Positions 1 to 8,873 of a stretch of DNA of 64,000 nt are shown piece after piece. This DNA comes from Pseudodonghicola flavimaris (GTDB lineage Bacteria > Pseudomonadota > Alphaproteobacteria > Rhodobacterales > Rhodobacteraceae): NCBI RefSeq assembly GCF_030164425.1, contig NZ_JASNJD010000007.1:124001-188000 (forward strand), read 5' to 3'. The notes under the pieces were generated by a model that saw only the letters and a list, made by a program, of their open reading frames with translations, had not been told where the DNA came from and ran no database searches. Position numbers and translations under genes: made by a program. The first letter of the stretch is position 1. Every line of letters starts with the position of its first letter.

Positions 1-66
1 TTCGTGATCCTGCTGATCGTCCTGCTGTTCCGGCCCACAGGGCTCTTCGGAGGGAAATCGGCATGA
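1..66 (+). CDS. livH: LivH-type branched-chain amino acid ABC permease, C-terminal end (partial)
   Basis: Only the last 21 codons are in the window. They read as a hydrophobic helix followed by RPTGLFGGKSA, the usual end of LivH/LivM-type permeases of the HAAT family. The stop overlaps the start of the next gene (ATGA), which implies translational coupling to livM. The rest of the gene, and presumably the binding protein and ATPases, lie to the left of the window. Confidence 0.7.
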   Translation, partial: FVILLIVLLFRPTGLFGGKSA

Positions 67-1367
67 ACGAGAGCTTGAAGAATACCGCCCTGTTCCTGCT
101 GGTGGCCGTGCTGATCGTGATCACCGGCGTCAGCCAGAGCTGGAACGCGGCGCTGCTGATCCTGAACATGGGTCTGGTCTCGGCGATCATGGCCATCGGG
201 GTGAACCTGCAATGGGGGTTCGCCGGCCTCTTCAACGTCGGCGTCATGGGCTTCGTCGCGCTCGGCGGTCTGGCGGTGGTGCTGGTCTCCACCGATCCGG
301 TGAGCGAGGGCTGGTCCGCCGGCGGCTGGCAAATCCTGCTGGGGCTGGTTCTGGGGGCGGCGACGATCACCGCCGCGGTGCTCGCCTATGGCCGGCTGCC
401 CAAGGGGCGGACCAGGGCGCTGGCGGTGCTGGCGATCCTGGTGGTCGGCTTCTTTGTCTATCGCGCGGTCTTCGATCCCGGTGTCGAGGCGGTGGAGGCG
501 ATCAACCCCGCCGGCGCCGGTAATATCGGCGGGCTCGGGCTGCCGGTGCTGCTGGCCTGGCCGGCGGGCGGGCTGCTGGCCGCCGGCGCCGCCTGGCTGA
601 TCGGCAAGACCGCGCTGGGGCTGCGGTCGGATTACCTGGCCATCGCCACCATGGGCATCGCCGAGATCATCATCGCGGTGATGAAGAACGAGGACTGGCT
701 GGCCCGCGGGGTGAAGAACGTCGTCGGCCTGCCCCGGCCGCTGCCCTATGAGATCGACCTGCAGAACGATGCCGGCTTCGTGGCGAGCGCCGCCAATCTC
801 GGGCTCGACCCGGTGACGGCCTCGACCCTCTATGTCAAGCTCGGCTATTCGTTGCTGTTCCTGGTGGTGCTCCTGATGCTGCTGTGGATGGCACAGATGG
901 CGCTGAAATCGCCCTGGGGCCGGATGATGCGGGCGATCCGCGACAATGAGATCGCCGCCGAGGCGATGGGCAAGGACGTCACCCGCCGGCACCTGCAGGT
1001 CTTCGTGCTGGGCTCCGCCATCTGCGGCATGGCGGGGGCGATGATGACCACGCTGGACGGGCAGCTGACCCCCGGCACCTATCAGCCGCTGCGCTTCACC
1101 TTCCTGATCTGGGTGATGGTGATCGTCGGTGGCTCCGGCAACAACTTCGGCGCCATCCTCGGGGCGATGCTGATCTGGTTCCTCTGGGTTCAGGTTGAGC
1201 CGATCGGCCTGTGGCTGATGCAGGTGATCACCGCCGGGCTTCCCGACGGCAGCGCGCTGAAGGCGCATCTGATCGACAGTGCCGCGCATATGCGGCTGCT
1301 GACGATGGGGGTGCTGCTGCTGGTGGTGCTGAGGTTCAGTCCACGCGGGCTGATCCCGGAGAAATGA
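63..1367 (+). CDS. livM: Branched-chain amino acid ABC transporter permease LivM
   Basis: Inner-membrane permease of a HAAT-family importer, 434 aa. Many hydrophobic helices are visible, and the cytoplasmic EAA-like loop sits near residues 285-310 (SPWGRMMRAIRDNEIAAEAMGKD), a hallmark of LivM. The C-terminus (LRFSPRGLIPEK) is also typical. It is about 110 residues longer than the second LivM in this window (36993-37964); the extra length is mostly extra hydrophobic sequence around residues 80-180. It starts within the stop of livH (ATGA), so the two permeases are co-translated. Substrate cannot be assigned: HAAT systems also carry amides, urea and aromatic acids. Confidence 0.9.
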   Translation: MNESLKNTALFLLVAVLIVITGVSQSWNAALLILNMGLVSAIMAIGVNLQWGFAGLFNVGVMGFVALGGLAVVLVSTDPVSEGWSAGGWQILLGLVLGAATITAAVLAYGRLPKGRTRALAVLAILVVGFFVYRAVFDPGVEAVEAINPAGAGNIGGLGLPVLLAWPAGGLLAAGAAWLIGKTALGLRSDYLAIATMGIAEIIIAVMKNEDWLARGVKNVVGLPRPLPYEIDLQNDAGFVASAANLGLDPVTASTLYVKLGYSLLFLVVLLMLLWMAQMALKSPWGRMMRAIRDNEIAAEAMGKDVTRRHLQVFVLGSAICGMAGAMMTTLDGQLTPGTYQPLRFTFLIWVMVIVGGSGNNFGAILGAMLIWFLWVQVEPIGLWLMQVITAGLPDGSALKAHLIDSAAHMRLLTMGVLLLVVLRFSPRGLIPEK

Positions 1368-1387
1368 CGCCCCCGGACACATGAGCC

Positions 1388-1420
1388 GGGCGTCGGGGCC
1401 ATGGCCCCGGCGCGACGCCC
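1388..1420. repeat. Large GC-rich stem-loop between convergent genes
   Basis: GGGCGTCG at 1388-1395 pairs with CGACGCCC at 1413-1420, enclosing a nearly perfect palindrome centred on CCATGG (GGGGCCATGGCCCC, 1395-1408). It lies between livM (plus) and the HerA-like gene (minus), which converge here. There is no clear U-tract, so a bidirectional stop or mRNA-end stabiliser is possible but unproven. Confidence 0.4.
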
Positions 1421-1482
1421 CCGGCGGGGCATGGCTCCGGCGGGGCTATTCTCAGCCAGAAAGACCCGCCGGCCCGATCGGC

Positions 1483-3030
1483 TCAGCGCCCCTTGAACAG
1501 GCTGCCGAGGATGCCGCGCACGATGCGCCGCCCGGTGGTGCCCTTGAGTTCCTTGATCACCGCCTCGGAAAGCGCCGATCCGAACGTGTCCCGGCTGCGC
1601 GAGGCCACCGGGCGGGCGGTGGAGCGGCTGACCCGGCTGCCGCTGTAGCGCCGGGCTGCGTTGAATTCCCGTTCGGCGGCGGGGGCGGTTTCAGCCACCT
1701 CCTCGGCCCGCTCAGCCGCGGCGGCGGCAGTTTCGGCCCGCTGTGCCAGGATTTCATAGGCGGAACGACGATCGAGCGGCTGGGTGTATTTCGCCCCGAG
1801 ATCGGAGGCGGCGAGGATCGCCTGGCGTTCCGCCACGGTGATCGGGCCCAGCTGCGACGACGGCGGCCGGATCAGGGTCCGCTGCACCACCCCGGGCGCC
1901 CCCTTGGGGCCGAGCATGGAGGTCACCGCCTCTCCGGTGCCGACCTCGCGGATCGCGGTTTCGGTGTCGAAGGCGGGGTTGTCGCGATAGGTCTCCGCCG
2001 CCTGTTTCAGGTTCTTGCGGTCGCGCGCGGTGAAGGCACGCAGCGCATGCTGCACGCGGTTGCCGAGCTGGCCGAGGATATCCTCGGGGATGTCGCCGGG
2101 GTGCTGGGTGACGAAATAGACCCCGACGCCCTTAGACCGGATCAGCCGGGCCACCTGTTCGACCTTGTCGACCAGCGCCTTCGGCGCATCGTCGAACAGC
2201 AGATGCGCCTCGTCGAAGAAGAAGACCAGCCGGGGCTTGTCGGGATCGCCGACCTCGGGCAGCTCCTCGAAAAGCTCCGACAGCAGCCACAGCAGGCAGG
2301 TGGCATAGAGCCCGGGCGCCGCCATCAGCTTGTCGGCGGCGAGGATATTGACCATGCCGCGGCCCTGATCGTCGCAGCGCATCAGATCGGCCAGATCGAG
2401 CGCCGGCTCGCCGAAGAACTGCGCCGCCCCCTGGTTTTCGATCACCAGAAGGCGCCGCTGGATCGCCCCGACCGAGGCGGTGGAGACATTACCGTAGCGC
2501 AGCGACAGCTCATTGCGGTTCTCGCCGATCCAGGTCAGCAGCGCCTGCAGATCCTTGAGATCGAGGAGCGGCAGCCCCTGTTCGTCCGACAGCCGGAAGG
2601 CGATGTTCAGGATCCCCTCCTGCGCCTCGGAAAGACCCAGCAACCGCGACAGCAGCAGCGGCCCCATCTCCGCCACGGTGGCGCGCAGCGGATGGCCCTG
2701 CTCGCCGTAGACATCCCAGAAGGTCACCGGACAGGCGGCATAGGCATAATCGTCAAAGCCGATCTTCGCGGCGCGGTCGGAGAAGGCGGCATGCAGCTTG
2801 TTGGCGGCACTACCGGCCTTGGCAAGCCCGGAAAGATCGCCCTTCACGTCCGACAGCACCACCGGCACACCGGCGGCCGAGAACCCCTCCGCCAGAATCT
2901 GCAGCGTCACCGTCTTGCCGGTGCCGGTCGCCCCGGCGATCAGCCCGTGGCGGTTGCCGTATTTCAGCGCCAGCCCCTGCTGTTCGCCGTAGTTGTCGCC
3001 GCCACCGCCCAGAAAGACCTTGCCGTCCAT
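1483..3030 (-). CDS. HerA-like helicase/ATPase, DUF853 (YjgR) family
   Basis: P-loop ATPase of the HerA/FtsK superfamily, DUF853 branch, 515 aa from the ATG at 3030 (an adjacent in-frame GTG gives one more residue). Walker A is GATGTGKT near residues 33-40 and Walker B is [12 protein letters not shown] near 255. [30 protein letters not shown] block and a C-terminal SLFKGR tail follow. Residues 390-460 are Ala/Glu-rich and probably coiled or disordered. The family is widespread but its cellular role is not established; DNA translocation is inferred from the fold. It is a single gene, divergent from the candidate sRNA/ialB region. Confidence 0.85.
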   Translation of the reverse strand: MDGKVFLGGGGDNYGEQQGLALKYGNRHGLIAGATGTGKTVTLQILAEGFSAAGVPVVLSDVKGDLSGLAKAGSAANKLHAAFSDRAAKIGFDDYAYAACPVTFWDVYGEQGHPLRATVAEMGPLLLSRLLGLSEAQEGILNIAFRLSDEQGLPLLDLKDLQALLTWIGENRNELSLRYGNVSTASVGAIQRRLLVIENQGAAQFFGEPALDLADLMRCDDQGRGMVNILAADKLMAAPGLYATCLLWLLSELFEELPEVGDPDKPRLVFFFDEAHLLFDDAPKALVDKVEQVARLIRSKGVGVYFVTQHPGDIPEDILGQLGNRVQHALRAFTARDRKNLKQAAETYRDNPAFDTETAIREVGTGEAVTSMLGPKGAPGVVQRTLIRPPSSQLGPITVAERQAILAASDLGAKYTQPLDRRSAYEILAQRAETAAAAAERAEEVAETAPAAEREFNAARRYSGSRVSRSTARPVASRSRDTFGSALSEAVIKELKGTTGRRIVRGILGSLFKGR

Positions 3031-3261
3031 CACCGCCCCCTGACCGGCCGCGCGCCACCTGCGATACGGCCGGATGAAAAGAAAGAATTAACACTTGCCC
3101 GGGATAGTTGTTCGGACCGCCGGCGGCAAGATCGCCGCAACCGCCGTCGCCGGGAGGGTGGCCTGCCCGTGTTCTCGCGGGCACGGACCCTTGCCTGCGG
3201 CCCTAAATGCCTAAAACATGGGCGCCCGCCCGCGACGCTTGCAGGCAACCCGCCTTTACAG

Positions 3262-3290
3262 TTGACCGCGGCCAGCCGCTTTCGTAACGT
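3262..3290 (+). promoter_or_regulatory. Candidate sigma-70-type promoter for the downstream sRNA
   Basis: TTGACC at 3262-3267 and TAACGT at 3285-3290 are separated by 17 bp. The -35 box is close to consensus and the -10 is weak. The next feature downstream is a short non-coding stretch that ends in a strong intrinsic terminator, which is the main reason to call a promoter here. Confidence 0.35.
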
Positions 3291-3296
3291 TCCTGT

Positions 3297-3369
3297 ACAA
3301 CTAAGTCGGCCGGTCCGACGGGGAGACACAAATCTTATAAGAAGGGGGCCTTCGCGGCTCCCTTTTTTT
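3297..3369 (+). ncRNA. Candidate small RNA ending in an intrinsic terminator
   Basis: This stretch lies between the divergent HerA-like gene (start 3030) and ialB (start 3488). It has a short stem (GTCGG/CCGAC, 3305-3319), an A-rich linker, and then a strong rho-independent terminator at 3342-3369. No plus-strand gene of credible codon use ends at this terminator. A promoter-like pair sits just upstream. An independent transcript of roughly 70 nt is therefore plausible. An attenuator in a long ialB leader is the alternative. Confidence 0.4.
3342..3369 (+). terminator. Rho-independent terminator
   Basis: AAGGGGGCC pairs with GGCTCCCTT (one G-U pair) around a TTCGC loop and runs into seven T residues (3363-3369). 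It lies 118 bp before the ialB start, where no annotated gene ends on this strand. Confidence 0.75.
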
Positions 3370-3487
3370 CGCCCGGGCACCTCACAAAGCTAGGAACATT
3401 TCCGCGCGCGACAAGCTTTTGCCCTGACAGCGCGGCGGCAGCGTGGTAGAGCGGGCCAGGCAGACACAGCACAAAGAAGAGATCTTC

Positions 3488-4099
3488 ATGTTGAAAACCC
3501 TGACCTCTCTCTCCGTTCTGGCCCTGACCGCGCTGACCGTGCCGGCCATGGCGCAGACCAGCGAGACAGAGACGCCCGCCGCAGATCAGGCGAAAAGCGC
3601 AGACTCCGTTCTGGACATGGGCCAGCCCGCCGCGGGCGATCCGAAGCTGGGCGAACGCTATTCCAAGGAAAAGATCGGCGACTGGGACCTGGCCTGCATC
3701 AAGACGGACGGTGAGCAAGACCCCTGTTCGCTACTGCAGATCCTGCATGACGACAAGAACACCCCGATGGCGGAATTCTCCATGTTCCGGATCGAAGGCC
3801 AGGGCCAGGCCGTGGCCGGCGCCACGGTGATCGTGCCGCTGGAAACGCTGCTGCCGGCGCAGCTGACCATCTCGATCGATGGGGCCCCGGGCAAGCGCTA
3901 TGGCTATTCCTTCTGCAACCCCTATGGCTGTGTCGCGCAGATCGGCCTGACAGCGGCCGATATCACCGCGATGAAACAGGGCAAGGCGGCGGTGCTGTCG
4001 CTGGTGCCCGCGCCGGCGCCGGATCAGACCGTGTCGCTGACCCTGTCGCTGTCAGGCTTCACCGCCGGCTACGACAAGGTGGATGTGGTCAAACAATAA
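3488..4099 (+). CDS. Invasion-associated locus B (IalB) family periplasmic protein
   Basis: 203-aa exported protein. The start at 3488 is preceded by AAGAAGAG and opens a clear Sec signal (MLKTLTSLSVLALTALTVPAMA, cleavage before QTS). An acidic/Ala-rich linker follows to about residue 60, then the IalB fold with GDWDLAC and two Cys pairs (CIKTDGEQDPC and CNPYGC) likely to form disulfides. The family was named in Bartonella, where it is linked to erythrocyte invasion; homologues in free-living alphaproteobacteria have no proven role. An intrinsic terminator follows the stop. Confidence 0.85.
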   Translation: MLKTLTSLSVLALTALTVPAMAQTSETETPAADQAKSADSVLDMGQPAAGDPKLGERYSKEKIGDWDLACIKTDGEQDPCSLLQILHDDKNTPMAEFSMFRIEGQGQAVAGATVIVPLETLLPAQLTISIDGAPGKRYGYSFCNPYGCVAQIGLTAADITAMKQGKAAVLSLVPAPAPDQTVSLTLSLSGFTAGYDKVDVVKQ

Positions 4100-4141
4100 G
4101 GCAAGACGCCGGCTGCGGCCCGCCGGAGCCGGCTTTTCCAC

Positions 4142-4172
4142 AACCGCCGCCCATCCGGGACGGCGGTTTTTC
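4142..4172 (+). terminator. Rho-independent terminator after the ialB-like gene
   Basis: AACCGCCG (4142-4149) pairs with CGGCGGTT (4161-4168), followed by TTTTT. It lies 43 bp after the plus-strand stop and just beyond the end of the convergent KAS gene, so it may also reduce read-through from the minus strand. Confidence 0.8.
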
Positions 4173-4196
4173 TTTGGGGAAGGATCGTGGCGGCGA

Positions 4197-5405
4197 TCAG
4201 GCCCGGCGCAGCGCCAGAACCGCGTTCAGCCCACCGAAGGCGAAGGCATTCGACAGCACCACATCGACCTGCGCCTCGCGTGCCACATTGGGCACCACGT
4301 CCAGCGCGCATTCCGGGTCTGGCTCTTCATAGCCAATGGTCGGGGCGATCACCCCGTCGCGCAGCGCCATGATGCAGGCCAGAAGCTCCACCGCGCCGGT
4401 GCCGCCGATCAGGTGGCCGTGCATCGATTTGGTGGAGGAGATCATCAGATTGTCGGCATGCGGCCCGAAGACATCGGCGACCGCGGCGCATTCGGTCTTG
4501 TCATTGGCCGCCGTGCCGGTGCCATGCGCGTTGATATAGCCGACCTCGTCACCGTTCAGCCCGGCATCGGCCAGGGCGCCGGCCATCGCCCGCGCCGCCC
4601 CCTGTTTCGACGGCATCACGATATCGGAGGCATCCGAGGTCATCGCAAATCCGACCACCTCGGCCAGGATTTCAGCGCCCCGCTTGCGGGCGTGATCGTA
4701 TTCCTCGAAGACGAAGACAGCCGCACCCTCGCCCTGGACCATGCCGTTGCGATTGGCACTGAACGGGCGGCAGGCATCCTTGGACATCACCCGAAGCCCT
4801 TCCCAGGCCTTGACCCCGCCGAAACAAAGCATCGATTCAGAACCGCCGGTGATCATCACCGGCGCCGCGCCGGAGCGGATCATCTGAAACGCCAGACCCA
4901 TCGCGTGGTTCGAGGAGGCGCAGGCGGTGGCGACGGTGAAACTGGGTCCCTTGAGGTTGTATTCCATCGACACGTGGCTGGCGGCCGCGTTGTTCATCAG
5001 CTTCGGCACGACGAAGGGATGGACCCGGTTCTTGCCGTCCTCGTAGACCGAACGATAATTCTCGTCGAGCGTGGTCATGCCGCCGCCGGAGGTGCCCAGC
5101 ACCACGCCGGAGCGCGCCGAAAGATCGCCGTGAAAGCTGATGCCGGCCTGGCCGATCGCCTCGGCCGCCGCAGTCAGGGTGAACTGGGTGAACCGGTCAT
5201 AGAGCGACATCTGCTGACGGTTGAACCGGCCTTCGGCCTCGAACCCCCGCACCTGGCCACCGATCTGGATCGCCAGACGTTCGACATCGCGAAATTCCAG
5301 CGGGCCGATGCCGCAGCGCCCCTCGCGCATGGCCTCCAGCGTCGCGGACACCGACTGACCAAGGGCATTGATCGTGCCCGCCCCGGTGATGACGACCCGT
5401 TTCAT
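4197..5405 (-). CDS. Beta-ketoacyl-ACP synthase (KAS II/FabF-type)
   Basis: Condensing enzyme, 402 aa, starting MKRVVITGAGTINALG. The catalytic Cys is in VATACASSNHAMG, with the two His motifs NAHGTGTAAND and STKSMHGHLIGGTGAVE. The C-terminal NAFAFGGLNAVLAL replaces the usual NAFGFGGTN of housekeeping FabF. It sits directly after an ACP gene and lpxD, so it is probably an accessory synthase making a special acyl chain for the envelope (compare the FabF-XL enzymes in the very-long-chain lipid A pathway of rhizobia) rather than the main FabF. Last gene of the minus-strand operon. Confidence 0.85.
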   Translation of the reverse strand: MKRVVITGAGTINALGQSVSATLEAMREGRCGIGPLEFRDVERLAIQIGGQVRGFEAEGRFNRQQMSLYDRFTQFTLTAAAEAIGQAGISFHGDLSARSGVVLGTSGGGMTTLDENYRSVYEDGKNRVHPFVVPKLMNNAAASHVSMEYNLKGPSFTVATACASSNHAMGLAFQMIRSGAAPVMITGGSESMLCFGGVKAWEGLRVMSKDACRPFSANRNGMVQGEGAAVFVFEEYDHARKRGAEILAEVVGFAMTSDASDIVMPSKQGAARAMAGALADAGLNGDEVGYINAHGTGTAANDKTECAAVADVFGPHADNLMISSTKSMHGHLIGGTGAVELLACIMALRDGVIAPTIGYEEPDPECALDVVPNVAREAQVDVVLSNAFAFGGLNAVLALRRA

Positions 5406-5431
5406 GGCTTCAACCTCCCCCGACCGGCGGT

Positions 5432-5689
5432 TCAGGACTGCTCGGCGACGAGCTTTTCGATCCCGGCGATGATGGCCCCGACATTGGTGATGTCGAAATC
5501 GCTCTGGCTGGGTTCATTGGCGTTGAAGGGAATCGAGATGTCGAATTCCTCTTCGATGGCGAAGATGCTTTCGACCAGACCGAGGCTGTCGATCCCCAGA
5601 TCCTCCAGCGTACTGGTCTCCGTCACGTCGGACGGTTCCAGAACGGCCTGTTCGGCGATGATGGCAATAACCTTGTCGCGGATGCTCAT
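5432..5689 (-). CDS. Acyl carrier protein, AcpXL-like
   Basis: 85-aa phosphopantetheine carrier. The attachment Ser lies in LGIDSLGLVESIFAIEEEF, which resembles AcpXL (…DSLDFLDIVFAIDKEF) more than the housekeeping ACP motif DSLDTVE. The protein is acidic. It lies 26 bp upstream of the KAS gene and 33 bp downstream of lpxD, so it probably supplies acyl chains to these two enzymes. Assignment to very-long-chain fatty acid synthesis is inference; no LpxXL or dehydratase gene is in the cluster. Confidence 0.8.
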   Translation of the reverse strand: MSIRDKVIAIIAEQAVLEPSDVTETSTLEDLGIDSLGLVESIFAIEEEFDISIPFNANEPSQSDFDITNVGAIIAGIEKLVAEQS

Positions 5690-5722
5690 GGGGCCTCACG
5701 GAGCTGCTGTTCTGGCGCTGAT

Positions 5723-6814
5723 TTACTCGCTCACACCCAGTTTGGAAACAGCCTTTTTCAACGCGGCGATGTCCTTCATCAACCGCGGCAGACGGCGCTG
5801 CGCCTTATAGATCTCGGTCTGCGTTTCCATCTTCACGCCAGGATAGCCCATCAGCACCCGACCGGCCGGGACATTCGACAGGATCTTGGTGCCGCCGGCG
5901 GAAATCGCCCCGTCGCCGATAAAGATATTGTCGACCACGCCGGTCTGGCCGCCCAAAACGACGTTGTTGCCGATCTCGACCGAGCCGGAGATCCCGGTTT
6001 GCCCGGCGAACAGGCAATCCCGGCCGGTACGCACGTTGTGGCCGACATGAACCAGGTTATCCAGCTTGCAGCCATCGCCGATCACGGTGTCGCGGATGGT
6101 GCCGTTGTCGATGGTGGCATTGGCGCCGACCTCGACATCATCGCCGATCCGCACCGCCCCCAGCGAATGGATCCGCACCCAGGACTGCGCCTTGGCATCG
6201 CCCTGATCGCCCATCGTCTTGCGTACGTTCTCGGCGCCCGAAACCTCCGGCGTGACATAGGAAAACCCGTCGTTGCCGATCCGCGCCCCGGGCTGCGCCA
6301 TGAACCGATCGCCAATCCGGACCCGTGCGCCGATGCTGACCATCTCGCGCAGGACGGCGTTTTCGCCCAGCACCACATCCCAGCCGATGAAGCAATGCGG
6401 CCCGATCACCGATCCCGCGCCGATCCGCGCCCCGGCCGAAATCACCGCCAGCGGCCCGACGCTGACGCCCTCGCCCAGCTCTGCGCTCGGGTCGATCACC
6501 GCGCTGGGGTGAATGCCGGTGCTTTGGCCCTGGCCCCGGTCCATCATCCGGGTCAGCCCCGACATCGCCATCCGCGGCCGCGGCGCCAGGATCACGGCCT
6601 TCAGCCCCATCGCCTGCCAGTCGGCATCGGGCCAGACCATCGCCGCCCGGGCGTTGCCCTTGCCCAGTTCCTCCGCATATCGGGGCGACATCGCCAGCGC
6701 CAGATCATCTGGTCCGGCGCTGCCGGGTTCCGCCGCACGGGAGACGGTCAGGGCAGCATCGCCCTGAACCTCGAAACCCAGGGCGCGCGCGATCTCTTCG
6801 ATGGTATAGGTCAT
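5723..6814 (-). CDS. lpxD: UDP-3-O-(3-hydroxyacyl)glucosamine N-acyltransferase LpxD
   Basis: 363 aa, close to family length. An N-terminal uridine-binding domain (to about residue 100) is followed by a long left-handed beta helix of hexapeptide repeats (IDPSAELGEGVSVGPLAVIS and onward). The catalytic His is in LVHVGHNVRTG. It adds the N-linked hydroxyacyl chain in lipid A synthesis in the cytoplasm. In most Proteobacteria lpxD lies with bamA, fabZ and lpxA; here it neighbours an ACP, a KAS and an L,D-transpeptidase, so it could be a second, specialised copy. Separated from the upstream gene by 32 bp. Confidence 0.88.
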   Translation of the reverse strand: MTYTIEEIARALGFEVQGDAALTVSRAAEPGSAGPDDLALAMSPRYAEELGKGNARAAMVWPDADWQAMGLKAVILAPRPRMAMSGLTRMMDRGQGQSTGIHPSAVIDPSAELGEGVSVGPLAVISAGARIGAGSVIGPHCFIGWDVVLGENAVLREMVSIGARVRIGDRFMAQPGARIGNDGFSYVTPEVSGAENVRKTMGDQGDAKAQSWVRIHSLGAVRIGDDVEVGANATIDNGTIRDTVIGDGCKLDNLVHVGHNVRTGRDCLFAGQTGISGSVEIGNNVVLGGQTGVVDNIFIGDGAISAGGTKILSNVPAGRVLMGYPGVKMETQTEIYKAQRRLPRLMKDIAALKKAVSKLGVSE

Positions 6815-6846
6815 GTGGGGTCCTGCAACTTGTCTGGACCCAGTGC

Positions 6847-8475
6847 TTACCCCTGAACCGCGCCCAGAGTCACCCCTGCCGCGCGCAGCGCATCCCAGAT
6901 TTCCGCGTCCCGGCCATAGACGTCGCGGCGGAATTCCGCCCGTCCCTGGCTGTTGGTGAAGGCGGTGCGATAGATCAGATGCACCGGCACCGGGGTCTTC
7001 AGCATCACCTTGGTCTCCTTGCCGGTGGCCAGAACCGATTGGAAGAAGGCCTTGGGGTCGGCCTCTTGCGGGGCCAGCAGCGCATATGCGAAATCGAAGG
7101 GATCGGCCAGGCGGATGCAGCCGTGGGAATAGGCCCGCACCTCCCGCGAGAACAGGTTTTTCTGCGGCGTATCATGCAGATAGATGTTGTACTTGTTCGG
7201 GAACATGAACTTCACCCGTCCCAGGGCATTGCGGGCCCCCGGCGGCTGGCGCATCGCATAGGGAAAGGATTTCGCTGAGAATTGCGAGAAATCCGTATTG
7301 GCGCGGCTGACCTGCCGGCCGCGGCTGTCGGTGATCTCCAGATGTCCCACCGCGCCGGGATTGTTCCGCAGCTTGGGCAGATATTCGTTCACGATGATCG
7401 AGCGCGGCACATACCAGCTCGGGTTGATCACCATATGCTCCATCTCGTCGGAGAATTCCGGGCTGCGGCGGTCATGCGCGTTCTTGCCGATCACCGAGCG
7501 GGTTTCAAAGGTCACCCGGCCATGATCGATGATCTTGGCGCTGAAATCAGTCTGATTGACCAGGATATGCCGGTCGCCACGTTCGTGGTTCAGCCAGCGC
7601 TCGCGCTCCATCGCGACGATGATCGATTCCAGCCGCTCGGCCACCGGCGCGTTGATCTCGCCCAGGGTCGAGGTGCCGGCGACACCGTCGCCCTCCAGCC
7701 CGTGGGCCAGCTGGAACCGCTGCACCGCCTGCTGCAACTGCGCGTCATAGACACCGGTGGCCGAGCGATCGAGATAGCCCATGGTCACCAGCCGGTTGCG
7801 CAGCGCGATCACCGCCGGGCCACGATCGCCCGGTTCGATCTTCTTGCCCGGCACCTGCGGCCCCCAGCCGCCATGCGCCATCACGTATTCCAGCCGCAGC
7901 TTTTCCTTCATCAGGCCGCGGTATTCGGCCGTCACCGGTGGCAGCGCCCGCAGATAGGACTGCGGCGCCTCGCTCAGCGCGAATTCGTTCAGATAGGCCT
8001 CGCGATTGTGCAGCGGCACCTCGCGCTTGATATCGGCATCGACCTTGGAGGGCGTCAGCAGCCCGGTCTGCACATCCTTGGCATAGGTGACGAAGGCGCG
8101 GCTCAGCGCGACTTCGACTTCCCCCAGATCGCGGGTGGTGCGCACTGCCGCCATCTTCGCCTTCAGCTGATCGACGCCATAGCGCGCCGGCGGCAACCCA
8201 TGCACGCTCACCCCCGACAGCGCATCCAGCAGCGCCGCGCGCCTTGCCCGCGAACTCTCGTCGGCGCCGGTCCAGATCGGCGCGTAATTGCGATCGCGGT
8301 AGAAGGCCGCCACCGCCTCGTCGACCGAGGCCGACTCGGCCACCGCCTGCTTGAACGCCGTGACCTGCGCCGCCGCCGGCGAGACCATGCCGAGGCTGAG
8401 GCCGGCGCCGAGACAGAGAGAGCAAAAAGCCGCCAACAGCGAGGAGCGCAGCGAGAGGCGGAGGCAAGACAGCAT
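6847..8475 (-). CDS. L,D-transpeptidase, YcbB/LdtD type
   Basis: 542-aa periplasmic enzyme that forms 3-3 cross-links in peptidoglycan. A signal peptide ends near AAAQ (about residue 37). It is followed by the scaffold domain, a peptidoglycan-binding repeat (RNRLVTMGYLDRSATGVYD…AVQRFQLAHGL, about 228-270) and the YkuD catalytic domain with the Cys in HGCIRLADPFDFAYALL near residue 452. Length and order match YcbB. It is the first gene of a probable operon with lpxD, acp and KAS, linking wall and outer-membrane assembly. Confidence 0.88.
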   Translation of the reverse strand: MLSCLRLSLRSSLLAAFCSLCLGAGLSLGMVSPAAAQVTAFKQAVAESASVDEAVAAFYRDRNYAPIWTGADESSRARRAALLDALSGVSVHGLPPARYGVDQLKAKMAAVRTTRDLGEVEVALSRAFVTYAKDVQTGLLTPSKVDADIKREVPLHNREAYLNEFALSEAPQSYLRALPPVTAEYRGLMKEKLRLEYVMAHGGWGPQVPGKKIEPGDRGPAVIALRNRLVTMGYLDRSATGVYDAQLQQAVQRFQLAHGLEGDGVAGTSTLGEINAPVAERLESIIVAMERERWLNHERGDRHILVNQTDFSAKIIDHGRVTFETRSVIGKNAHDRRSPEFSDEMEHMVINPSWYVPRSIIVNEYLPKLRNNPGAVGHLEITDSRGRQVSRANTDFSQFSAKSFPYAMRQPPGARNALGRVKFMFPNKYNIYLHDTPQKNLFSREVRAYSHGCIRLADPFDFAYALLAPQEADPKAFFQSVLATGKETKVMLKTPVPVHLIYRTAFTNSQGRAEFRRDVYGRDAEIWDALRAAGVTLGAVQG

Positions 8476-8873
8476 ATTCCAGGTTCCCTGTGTCGCGTCG
8501 GGTTAACACACAGCGTGAACGACAATCTGGCGACAACAGATTGCGTCCCTTCGGTTTTTAGAGCGTCAGGGGCGGTCACGGCAATGTCTATTCACATTTC
8601 CATCAGCACCGTCCCGACGCCGTCGGCGTGATGCAACGCCGCATCGGTCTGTGCCAATCCGCAGGCGCCCGCCCGCGGGTTACAGAAGAAATCGGCGGGC
8701 GAAAGGGGGAATTTGCGCAAAATTTCGCCGAAAATGGCCGCCGTGTCATCTCTGTAACAATCCGTGCTTGGCTCACGATTCGAGCTGTGGCATGCATGCG
8801 GCATCTGGGGTTGGAATGAACCGCGCGTAACATCGCGCAACGGCAGGACTATCGTACGGGACAGCGCAAGAAG
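8476..8873. other. Divergent intergenic region
   Basis: About 400 bp between the L,D-transpeptidase (minus) and the YcbK-like gene (plus). It must hold promoters for both. I found no convincing paired -35/-10 boxes, no intrinsic terminator and no reading frame with credible codon use. Some A/T-richer patches (around 8525-8570 and 8690-8760) are the likeliest promoter sites. Confidence 0.4.

Noticed and set aside
1381-3393. Plus-strand open frame of 670 codons
   Set aside because: Antisense to the HerA-like gene, whose Walker motifs are intact. No family motif on the plus strand.
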